Below, in pieces: positions 25,163-32,244 of a stretch of 36,494 bases of DNA. Under the pieces are notes generated by a model. The model saw only the letters and a list, made by a program, of their open reading frames with translations, ran no database searches and had not been told where the DNA came from. The DNA is from Streptomyces mexicanus (lineage in GTDB: Bacteria > Actinomycetota > Actinomycetes > Streptomycetales > Streptomycetaceae). The stretch covers positions 3,366,974-3,403,467 of the forward strand of contig NZ_LR732544.1 of assembly GCF_902506575.1 (NCBI RefSeq). The letters are read 5' to 3'. A program made the position numbers and the translations under genes. Numbering within the stretch: position 1 is the stretch's first letter; every line of letters begins with the position of its first letter.

Positions 25163-25230
25163 GATTGGACCGTCTCCTAAATAGGCTAGCAGCATGCAGG
25201 GGTACGGATTAAGCAATCGGAGCACCGCAG

Positions 25231-26394
25231 CTAAAACGTAATTGGAACCTTGCCGCTGAGGAGATCACCCATCAGAGCCTCCTTTTTCCTCAAGAGCTTC
25301 ACCTTTGCGCTCGCATGAATCTTCAAGCGCCGACGCATATCCTCCTTCACGAGCAACAGCTCGGAGATTTTCCCTGATTCAGGCACAGGGACTTCGAGGT
25401 TCCAGATCACATCGCCAGTGATCTTCACCATACTGTCGGAGGTGCCTTGCGAGAGGGCTTGAATGCGGCGCCTAACCTCGGGCAGCGCAAAGACGCTTTC
25501 TAGAAATTCTACTGGAACGCCGGGCTTCGGCGTAAGCCTCATCATGAGATCCGGGTAAAGGCACGGAGCCCCTACATTCCGATAAATCCCTGCCAGCCCG
25601 ACAAGCTCACGCGTGTTAGCGCGACTCACCAAAAGGTCGCCGTCGGAAAGAGTCGCCGAGTTTCCAGATGCCACATCAGGAGATACGGGCTTCAACTGCC
25701 GCGGCACAAATCCTGTTGGCGTTAGACAGCCGAGCCCTAGTACCAAAAATCCAGTCCAACCATCCACTTCGGTGGGCGAAAACCCATTTCTAGGGCGCCC
25801 CTTTAGGAGCTCCTTAACTTTGCGCCGCGGATGCTCTTGGTCGGAGAGTCGGCTAGAGATTACGGCGGACAGAGAGACAGCGTCCTTCTTCTCCATCGCT
25901 CCAACCGCCTGGATCTGCGCATCGACCTCGTCGAGCACTTCAGCGATACGGAGCTGTTCCGACAGTGGCGGAAGGTCGACCTCAATTTTCTTGAACTCGC
26001 TGTACTTAAGATTCCATGTGTCGCTAACAAGCCCCTGAGATCGGTTAAAGAACTTCCCCACAAGCTTGGGGTCCTTCAGGAACCAACGGAGAAACTCGCT
26101 GGAGACCGCGCCGACCGGTTCACACACTGTGTACGCTGGACTAACGATTCCAGCTTCACTGGCGACACCCGAGACTCCCTGCCACATCCGCATTGTGTTG
26201 TAAACAACATCACCCGGACGCACATCCCAATAAAGGGACTTGTCTGCACTGGACGAATCCCGTCGGCCGCTCTCGCTCTGTCGGATCACCCCCCGGTCAG
26301 CAGTGACCGAGAGCAGGGTGTCTACCGAGTGCGTCCGCTCTGATCGAAGCCTGAGAATCTCCCCCAGACTTACCCGCCGCCAGCCCTCACGCAT
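25231..26394 (-). CDS. hsdS: Type I specificity subunit S, two target-recognition domains
   Basis: A 387-residue subunit with two target-recognition domains: TRD1 about residues 1-140 (GWRRVSLGEIL, GDVVYNTMRMWQG, FLRWFLKD, PPLSEQLRIAEVL) and TRD2 about 195-350, each followed by a conserved helix (DEVDAQIQAVGAMEKK and the C-terminal LLRKKEALMGDLLSGKVP). It overlaps the hsdM stop by eight bases. By eye its GC is clearly lower than that of hsdM, hsdR or the flanks, with many A/T-ending codons, consistent with TRD exchange by transfer. It sets the DNA target of the M2S1 methylase and of the restriction complex; the site cannot be predicted here. Confidence 0.92.
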   Translation of the reverse strand: MREGWRRVSLGEILRLRSERTHSVDTLLSVTADRGVIRQSESGRRDSSSADKSLYWDVRPGDVVYNTMRMWQGVSGVASEAGIVSPAYTVCEPVGAVSSEFLRWFLKDPKLVGKFFNRSQGLVSDTWNLKYSEFKKIEVDLPPLSEQLRIAEVLDEVDAQIQAVGAMEKKDAVSLSAVISSRLSDQEHPRRKVKELLKGRPRNGFSPTEVDGWTGFLVLGLGCLTPTGFVPRQLKPVSPDVASGNSATLSDGDLLVSRANTRELVGLAGIYRNVGAPCLYPDLMMRLTPKPGVPVEFLESVFALPEVRRRIQALSQGTSDSMVKITGDVIWNLEVPVPESGKISELLLVKEDMRRRLKIHASAKVKLLRKKEALMGDLLSGKVPITF

Positions 26395-28867
26395 ACCCCA
26401 GCTCCTCCAAGTACCCCCGCAGCCGCTTCGCAGAAGCCTCGCGCTCCCGCTCCAGATCCGTCAGCGTCACCGCGTACTTCTCCCCCCAGTTTCGGAACGC
26501 GTCCACCAGCGCCCGGCGGTCCGCCAAGACAAAGCGGTTCATGCGCGCGTACAGGTCCTCACGCAGGAAGCCGAGCACGACCTCCCGCGCCTGCTCGGAG
26601 GACAGTTCCTTCGCCGCCCCCTCCAACTTGGTCACGAACGACGCCTTGATCCCGGCCAGTTCGATCTTCGCTTCCTTCAGCTGCTTCCGCAGTGCGGCCA
26701 GCTCCTTGCGCGGCAGTACCTGCGACAGGTCGATCTCTTCCTCGTCACTCTCCTCCGCACCGTCCGCGCCGGCCTTAGACGTCTTCTTCGGCGGAGAGCC
26801 GGCCTTCACTTCCGCGTCAAGCTTCGCGACCAGCGCCTCGGCCTGCTCCAGCTGCTTGACATACTCCGGGATCAACTCGGGGACCAGCCGGTGTTCGCGG
26901 GCCTTCCGCATCGCGGAGCGATAGCGTGCCTTGGTCTTGGCGTCGGCCTTCTCCGAAGGCTCCTCGAACGCCGAGGCAATGCTGCGCACCCACCCGTCGA
27001 TCAGGCCCTTGAAGTTCTTGGCCATCAGCACGTCAAGGTCGTTTCTCGCATCAAACCACCAAGCCGCGACCGCGCCCGCGAGCTGGTGCTTGTCGAGGAC
27101 TCCCACCGGCTCCAGCGCCGCGACGAACGTGCTGAGCAGTTCCTGGCGGGCCTGCGCCTTCTGCCGGTGCACGGGCAGCTGCGCCAGACGCTCCCGGTGC
27201 TCGTCCCACCAGGTGTGGAACGCTCGCTCCAGGACGGCTTCCTTCTCCTGTGCGAGCTCCGGGATCCGCATCGCCGTCGCCTCGTACCCCTCCTCAAGGA
27301 AGTCCACGTAGTCCGGGTCGCCGTCCCGCTGCTGGAAAAGCAGGGCCTCGGCGTCGATACCGAATGCCTCGAACTGCTTCCTGCGCGCAGCGATCTCGCT
27401 CCTCGGCACGCCCCCGTACAGGTGCGCCCGCACGTCCTGCGGCTCCGGAGCAGGGGTGTTGTCCACATAGCGGCGAATGTTGAGGTTGTAGTCGTTCTCC
27501 GCCAGCTCATCGAACGGCACTACGCGGGCGAACCCAGGGATCTCCTCCCACCTCTCGTACGCGGAGACGATCTTCTCCGCGTGCTGAGCTTCCAGAAGGT
27601 TCTGCGTGCGGCCGGCAGTGATCTCCCGATCGGCGTTGATGAAGAGCACGCCGTCGCGGCGGCCTTCGGGGGCGCCGTTGCGGCCGCGCAGCACGAGGAT
27701 GCAGGCGGGGATACCGGTGCCGTAGAAGACGTTGGGGCCGATACCGATGACGGCCTCCAGTCGGCCTTCCTCGATGATCCGCGCGCGGATCTTCTGCTCC
27801 TCCCCGCCCCGGAAGAGCACACCGTGCGGCATGACGACCGCCGCGATACCGTCCGCCTCCAGCACAGCGAGCACGTGCTGGACGAACATGAGGTCGGCCT
27901 TCTTGCCTGACTCAGGCGTCCAGTTCACCATCCGCTCGGGGAACTTCATGCCCTCACGGCGATAGTTCTGAGCGAACGGCGGGTTCGTAAGGATGCGGTC
28001 GAAGCGCTGAAGCTGTCCGTTCGGCAGCACATGCTTGGGGTCGGCGAGTGTGTCGCCGTGGTGGATGACGCCGTCGGCCACACCGTGCAGCAGCAGGTTC
28101 ATACGGGCCATCGCCCAGGCGCTGCCGTTGTCCTCCTGGCCGTGCACCGACAGGTGCGACTCGTCGCCGCCGTGCTCCTGTACGTATTCCTTGGCCAAGA
28201 TGAGCATGCCGGCCGATCCGCAGCACGGGTCGTACACCGACATGCCCGGCTCCGGCTTGACCAACTGGTTCATCATGCGGATGACGGAGCGCGGGGTGTA
28301 GAACTGGCCGCCCTTCTTGCCGCCCTCGTCGGCGAACTCGCCGATGATGTACTCGTAGGCGTGCCCCAGAAGGTCGGGGAACTCGAAGTCGTCGTTGCTG
28401 AGCCGGTATTCGCTGAAGTGGTCGATGAGCTGCTGAATGACCGGCTTGGTCAGTTTGGTGTTGCTGCCGCGGGGATCGGTGAAGCTGATGTAGGAGAGAA
28501 CCCCTTCGAGAGCCTGGTGGTTGCTGTTCTCCAATGCGTCCAGTGCCACGTTCAGAGCCTCGGCCGGTGCGGTCCGGGACTGGCTCACGATGGTGGACCA
28601 GCGGGCCTCGTGCGGCACGTAGAACTCGTGCGCCTTGTATGCTCCGCGCGCCTCGGAGATCCGCTCGGCCTGCTCCCGGCTCTTCCCTTCCGCCATGAGC
28701 CGTTTGACCAGTGCGGCCCGTGCCACGTCGAACTGGTCCGACGCACGCTTCAGGAACAGCATCGCGAAGATGTAGTCCTGGTACTGCGCGGCGTCCATCT
28801 TGCCGCGCAGAATGTCCGCGGCGGCATACAGATGCCGTTCCAGCTGCGGCAACGTCAGCTGTGCCAC
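26387..28867 (-). CDS. hsdM: Type I methyltransferase subunit M with long C-terminal extension
   Basis: An 826-residue N6-adenine methyltransferase. The N-terminal helical domain (LERHLYAAADILRGKMDAAQ, DYIFAMLFLKRASDQF) is followed by the SAM motif I DPCCGSAG (about residues 213-220), catalytic motif IV NPPF (295-298) and GGQFYTPRSVIRMM. After the usual HsdM end (about residue 500) come about 300 further residues, largely charged helices (e.g. ELIPEYVKQLEQAEALVAKL) with a low-complexity acidic linker, longer than classical HsdM of about 500-530. GTG 28867 is preferred over ATG 28888 because GAGGAG lies six bases before it. It is 71 bases downstream of the half-size hsdS gene. Confidence 0.93.
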   Translation of the reverse strand: MAQLTLPQLERHLYAAADILRGKMDAAQYQDYIFAMLFLKRASDQFDVARAALVKRLMAEGKSREQAERISEARGAYKAHEFYVPHEARWSTIVSQSRTAPAEALNVALDALENSNHQALEGVLSYISFTDPRGSNTKLTKPVIQQLIDHFSEYRLSNDDFEFPDLLGHAYEYIIGEFADEGGKKGGQFYTPRSVIRMMNQLVKPEPGMSVYDPCCGSAGMLILAKEYVQEHGGDESHLSVHGQEDNGSAWAMARMNLLLHGVADGVIHHGDTLADPKHVLPNGQLQRFDRILTNPPFAQNYRREGMKFPERMVNWTPESGKKADLMFVQHVLAVLEADGIAAVVMPHGVLFRGGEEQKIRARIIEEGRLEAVIGIGPNVFYGTGIPACILVLRGRNGAPEGRRDGVLFINADREITAGRTQNLLEAQHAEKIVSAYERWEEIPGFARVVPFDELAENDYNLNIRRYVDNTPAPEPQDVRAHLYGGVPRSEIAARRKQFEAFGIDAEALLFQQRDGDPDYVDFLEEGYEATAMRIPELAQEKEAVLERAFHTWWDEHRERLAQLPVHRQKAQARQELLSTFVAALEPVGVLDKHQLAGAVAAWWFDARNDLDVLMAKNFKGLIDGWVRSIASAFEEPSEKADAKTKARYRSAMRKAREHRLVPELIPEYVKQLEQAEALVAKLDAEVKAGSPPKKTSKAGADGAEESDEEEIDLSQVLPRKELAALRKQLKEAKIELAGIKASFVTKLEGAAKELSSEQAREVVLGFLREDLYARMNRFVLADRRALVDAFRNWGEKYAVTLTDLEREREASAKRLRGYLEELGYA

Positions 28868-28938
28868 TGGGTTCTCCTCTTGCTTCATGTTCCACAGGAC
28901 GTGTGTCCTGTGTGAGACCGGTCCACCTTAGGGGCGGC

Positions 28939-29613
28939 CTATGACATTCGACTCGTGCGACGGGTTCTGGGTGCCCTGCGCTCGGGTGCGGCGCTTGGTG
29001 CCCGAGAGGTGGTCGTACCAGGCAGCTCGTCGCCCAGCATCTGCGCGAAGATGCCCTGCCTCACAGCACTGAGACGCGTGAGAATGCGCTGCTGAAGATC
29101 TATCTGCAAGCTGACCTCGCCCAGGGCTTCCGCCATGATCCGCTGACGACGAGCATCGGGCAGCAGCACCGGCAGTCCCTCCAGCGACTGCGTGGTGAGA
29201 ATCGGCACCGTGCCCACTTGGACATGGGACAGCAGTTCGGCCACCACCGGCGGGTGTGCAAGATAAGCAGCGAGGTACACGGGGTCGACGCGCTCGATGT
29301 GTGGGCGAACGCGGATACAGGAGGAGTGGTACACCCACCCGTCCGCCGCGTCGTCGACCAGCGCGACCTTTCCCACCCCACCAAGTCGCACGATCACCAG
29401 GTCGCCCGGGCGCAGCCGGAAGCGTTCGAGACCGGTGATCGTATCGGGCACCTGTCGCAGCGCTTCCGGGTCGATCCGCTGGGAGTCTGTGATGTCCGCA
29501 GGGGTCACCACAGGGATCCCTTCCACGTCAACCCCGAACTCGGTGAAAAGGTCGCTGGAAGGGCTGGCGGTGACCGTGCAGATATCGCCCAGCCTCACGG
29601 ACTGAGCACTCAC
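28939..29613 (-). CDS. Half-size HsdS-like protein, single target-recognition domain
   Basis: A 224-residue protein resembling one half of a type I specificity subunit: TRD features LGDICTV, RLRPGDLVIVRLGGVGKVAL, YLAAYLAHP and TTQSLEGLPVLLPD, then a conserved coiled-coil helix (QRIMAEALGEVSLQIDLQQR, about 156-175) and a basic Arg/Ser tail. A full S subunit already exists at 25,231-26,394. Half-S proteins can dimerise to imitate a full subunit, or could bind HsdM alone. Its GTG at 29613 overlaps the stop of the HEPN gene by four bases (GTGA), so translation is coupled to that gene rather than to hsdM. It may be a second specificity or an inhibitor/partner of the HEPN protein. Confidence 0.82.
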   Translation of the reverse strand: MSAQSVRLGDICTVTASPSSDLFTEFGVDVEGIPVVTPADITDSQRIDPEALRQVPDTITGLERFRLRPGDLVIVRLGGVGKVALVDDAADGWVYHSSCIRVRPHIERVDPVYLAAYLAHPPVVAELLSHVQVGTVPILTTQSLEGLPVLLPDARRQRIMAEALGEVSLQIDLQQRILTRLSAVRQGIFAQMLGDELPGTTTSRAPSAAPERRAPRTRRTSRMS

Positions 29614-30293
29614 GATCCACTCCCCCTGCGTTGAGCACAGACTCCGGGTCGGTTGGCCAGCAGCAGCGGCAGGGCCGTATCGGCAGCCTCAACCCGGCGG
29701 GCCACGGCCTCAGAGACATAGCCGAGGGTCGTCAGTACGGACTGCCGGTCGGCCGCAAGGTCCCGCCCGCCGATACGGTCCTGGTGCGCCACCTTGTTCC
29801 GCAGCAGACGCAGGTGGTTCAACCGCCTGTAGAACGGCTCACGCCGCCCCCGATAGCCGGGGAAGCCGGCCTTCATCGGACGCCACAACTGCGTCTCGTA
29901 GTCGTTGCCGCGACCCACCAAGGTGACCCAGAAACCGAGCGAGACCTCACGCTGAATGGCGGTGGGCGTCGCAGGTACCCCCGCCCGCGACAACTTCTCC
30001 TCAGCCTTCTCGATCTTGCTCATCGTGGCGTAGGTGAGGTTGAGCCTCGGGGCATTCCACCAGTCCGCCCGACCGTAGTACGTCGACAGGCGAGCCGAAA
30101 TGGTGCTCCGCAGTACGTTCTCCAAAGTGCGAAGCATTTCGTACATCGCTTTCGAGACGTGCGTCTCCCAGTCCGACCAAGCCAAAGCCTGACGGCAGTC
30201 GGGCGCGCACAGGGCCTGGGAATCCGCATACCGACCGGCATCGATCGTTTTGATGAGAACAACCTCGTCGGCGGTGGCGCACGACATGGACAT
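29610..30293 (-). CDS. Abi-like HEPN-domain protein (putative RNase)
   Basis: A 227-residue protein of the Abi_2-like type. N-terminal helices (WETHVSKAMYEMLRTLENVL, about residues 42-61) are followed by YYGRADWWN and SLGFWVTLVG, then RLNHLRLLRNKVAHQD, which carries the HEPN signature R165-N-K-V-A-H170 (Rx4H). HEPN proteins with this motif are frequently metal-independent ribonucleases in abortive-infection and toxin systems. It is the first gene of the R-M array, followed with a four-base overlap by the half-size HsdS. ATG 30293 abuts a GGGGGG run; ATG 30287 has better spacing. It could be an effector kept silent by its partners and released when methylation or restriction fails. Confidence 0.78.
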   Translation of the reverse strand: MSMSCATADEVVLIKTIDAGRYADSQALCAPDCRQALAWSDWETHVSKAMYEMLRTLENVLRSTISARLSTYYGRADWWNAPRLNLTYATMSKIEKAEEKLSRAGVPATPTAIQREVSLGFWVTLVGRGNDYETQLWRPMKAGFPGYRGRREPFYRRLNHLRLLRNKVAHQDRIGGRDLAADRQSVLTTLGYVSEAVARRVEAADTALPLLLANRPGVCAQRRGSGS

Positions 30294-30385
30294 CCCCCCG
30301 AGGGTCCGTGTTGCCTGGGCAAGGGTCGAGGCACTAGATTGTCGGTGTAAGCCCCGGTGTGCGCCTCTGCTCGCAAGCGCCCCGG

Positions 30386-30440
30386 GGCATAGCTATGCCT
30401 GCATCCAGGCAAATCGCACGCCAGTTCGATCAGTGACTGA
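30386..30440. repeat. Cluster of palindromes upstream of the HEPN/R-M operon
   Basis: GGCATAGCTATGCC (30,386-30,399) is a perfect 14-bp palindrome. It overlaps the hairpin TGCCTG-CATC-CAGGCA (30,396-30,411), and TCAGT-G-ACTGA (30,430-30,440) follows. All lie 90-150 bases upstream of the HEPN gene, so they could be operators for the XRE regulator or marks of a recombination site. Confidence 0.5.
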
Positions 30441-30637
30441 CATGCACAACGTACCGCGATCACGGCACCTCCGCAACCATGGGGGAACCTTCGTGTATGT
30501 CCATACGGAGAGTCTTGCGAATCGTGGCATGCCGCTCGAAGGTCTGCGCACACGCCTGTGCCCCACCCCGACGAGCGTCGAGGCAGGACACCGAGTGACA
30601 AGCACGACCGAGGGTGACGCGGACCGGGGACGGGCGT

Positions 30638-30659
30638 CGGCGCGGCGGAGGCCGCGCCG
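30638..30659 (-). terminator. Terminator of the amidohydrolase gene
   Basis: A nine-bp GC stem (CGGCGCGGC with GCCGCGCCG) around the loop GGAG lies 26 bases past the amidohydrolase stop codon. Confidence 0.55.
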
Positions 30660-30684
30660 CGGGCCGTGTCCCGGTGGCCGGGGC

Positions 30685-31998
30685 TCAGTGCGTCGGGTGC
30701 AGCAGGGCCGCCGCCGTGAACAGTTCCACGCCGACCCGGATCGCGGACTCGTCCGCGTCGAAGTCGCCCTGGTGCAGGTCGCGCAGGGTCCGCTCGCCCG
30801 GGGTGCGCACGCCCAGCCGGGCCATCGCGCCGGGCACCCGCTCCAGGTACCAGGAGAAGTCCTCGCCGCCCAGGCTCTGCTCGGTGCCCTCCACCGACTC
30901 CGGGCCGCGCCGGGCGGTCATGGCCCTGCGGAGCAGGTCGGTGACCACCGGTTCGTTGACCACGGGCGGCACCCCGCGGACGTAGTTGATCTCCGACTTG
31001 GCCTTGTGCAGGTTGGCGACCTCGTCGATCGCGGCGACCAGGATGTCGGGCGCCTGCCGCCAGGCGTTGATGTCCAGGCAGCGCACGGTGCCGGACAGCT
31101 CGGCGTGCTGGGGGATGACGTTCGGGGCGTGCCCGGACTCGACGCGTCCCCAGGTGACGGCGAGCCCGGCGCGGGTGTCGACCCGGCGGCCGACGAGCGC
31201 GGGCACGTCGGTGACGACCCGGGCGACGGCGGTGACCAGGTCGGTCGTCAGGTGCGGGCGGGCGCTGTGCCCGCCGGGGCCGTCCAGCGCCACCTCCAGC
31301 CGGTCGCAGGCGGAGGTGACGGCGCCCTGCCGCAGGCCGATCATCCCGGCGTCCACCCGCGGGTCGCAGTGCACGGCGAGGATCCGGCTCACGCCCTCCA
31401 GCACGCCCGCCTTGATCGCCTCGGTCGCGCCGCCGGGCAGCACTTCCTCCGCGGGCTGGAAGATCAGCCGCACGGGCCGGGGCAGCAGGCCCTGTCGGTG
31501 CAGCTCGGCGAGGACCAGACCGGCGCCGAGCACGACGGTGGTGTGCACGTCGTGGCCGCAGGCGTGGGCGCGGTCGGGCACGGTGGAGCGGTAGGAGCAC
31601 TCGGCCTTGGTGTCCGGGATGGGCAGCGCGTCGATGTCGGCGCGCAGGGCGAGCATGCCGCCGGCCGGGGCGTCCGGGTCGGCCACCAGGCCGTCCGGGT
31701 CGGGGCCGGCGGGCGCACCGATGTCCGTGCCCGGGTCGGTGTCCGGGCCCGCGTCCGTACCGATGTCGCAGACGAGGCCCGTCCCGGCCGGGAGCACCCG
31801 CGGCGCGAGGCCGGCCTTCTCCAGCCGCTCCTTGATCGCGGCGGTGGTGCGGAACTCCTGATTGCCTAGCTCGGGATGCATGTGCAGGTCGCGGCGGAAC
31901 GCGACCAGTTCGGCGAACAGCGCCTCGGGCAGGGTGCCGGGCAGGGCGGCTTCCGCGGGGACATCGACCTCGGACTCTGGGGACATCAGTTGCTTCAC
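30685..31998 (-). CDS. M20-family amidohydrolase (aminoacylase/IAA-amidohydrolase type)
   Basis: A 437-residue metal-dependent amidohydrolase releasing an acyl group from an N-acyl amino acid or similar amide. Motifs: HMHPELGNQEF near residue 40, LRADIDALP, the metal site HACGHDVHTTV, FQPAEEVLPGG, DGPGGHSARP in the dimerisation domain and GGEDFSWYL near the end. An unusual insert of about 30 residues rich in Asp, Pro and Gly (repeats such as TDAGPD and TDPGTD, about residues 95-128) sits before the first metal-site strand. GTG 31998 and ATG 31986 are both possible starts. It is the first backbone gene after the island; the substrate cannot be told. Confidence 0.88.
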   Translation of the reverse strand: MKQLMSPESEVDVPAEAALPGTLPEALFAELVAFRRDLHMHPELGNQEFRTTAAIKERLEKAGLAPRVLPAGTGLVCDIGTDAGPDTDPGTDIGAPAGPDPDGLVADPDAPAGGMLALRADIDALPIPDTKAECSYRSTVPDRAHACGHDVHTTVVLGAGLVLAELHRQGLLPRPVRLIFQPAEEVLPGGATEAIKAGVLEGVSRILAVHCDPRVDAGMIGLRQGAVTSACDRLEVALDGPGGHSARPHLTTDLVTAVARVVTDVPALVGRRVDTRAGLAVTWGRVESGHAPNVIPQHAELSGTVRCLDINAWRQAPDILVAAIDEVANLHKAKSEINYVRGVPPVVNEPVVTDLLRRAMTARRGPESVEGTEQSLGGEDFSWYLERVPGAMARLGVRTPGERTLRDLHQGDFDADESAIRVGVELFTAAALLHPTH

Positions 31999-32063
31999 CC
32001 TCTGAAGGGTATGCCGCCGGAACGGTCAACTGTCCCACGATCAACAAAAGTTCAGCCCGTCAG

Positions 32064-32105
32064 GGGAAAGAAAAACCGGCCGCCGGCGCATGGACATCGG
32101 CCGGG
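32064..32105 (-). terminator. Intrinsic terminator of the neu operon
   Basis: On the minus strand CCGGCCG (32,099-32,105) pairs with CGGCCGG (32,077-32,083) around a 15-base loop and is followed at once by TTTTTCTTTCCCC. This is a classical hairpin plus T-run, unusual in this GC-rich genome, 140 bases past the last gene of the operon. Confidence 0.8.
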
Positions 32106-32244
32106 ATGGGTACACATCCGCACCCATCCCACTGTGCTTTCTCCACGGATACCACGCTTCGCCCGGTCCACGCCCGGAATGTCCGCGCTGCGGACACCCT
32201 GGCGCGCCTCCCCTGACCTGGTGCGACCGCCGCCGCCGCGGCCG

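Larger units (their letters stand above)
17683..30620. other. Accessory island: IS605 remnant plus defence cluster
   Basis: From the IS605 right end to just before the amidohydrolase terminator, base composition drops and A/T-ending codons become frequent compared with both flanks. All genes are of mobile or defence types. The flanks (nucleoside transporter; amidohydrolase and neu genes) are ordinary backbone. No tRNA, integrase or flanking direct repeat was found. The right boundary is approximate, within 30,294-30,637. Confidence 0.7.
30294..30684. other. Intergenic region at the right edge of the island
   Basis: No convincing gene in 391 bases. It holds the leader of the HEPN/R-M operon, several inverted repeats (GCCCCGG/CCGGGGC at 30,351-30,388; palindromes listed separately), the terminator of the amidohydrolase gene, and on the plus strand a promoter-like pair TTGCCT (30,311-30,316) and TAGATT (30,335-30,340) with an 18-base spacer. 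No tRNA, integrase or obvious repeat of the left boundary is visible. Confidence 0.5.

Noticed and set aside
30412..30440. Possible tRNA T-arm (CAGTTCGATCAG), which would mark an attachment site
   Set aside because: The flanking bases do not form a T stem, and no anticodon arm or acceptor stem can be drawn around it.
30393..30605. Small ORFs on both strands at the island edge (for example a 70-residue minus-strand frame)
   Set aside because: No ribosome site, no family resemblance, and overlap with the palindrome-rich leader; codon bias is absent.
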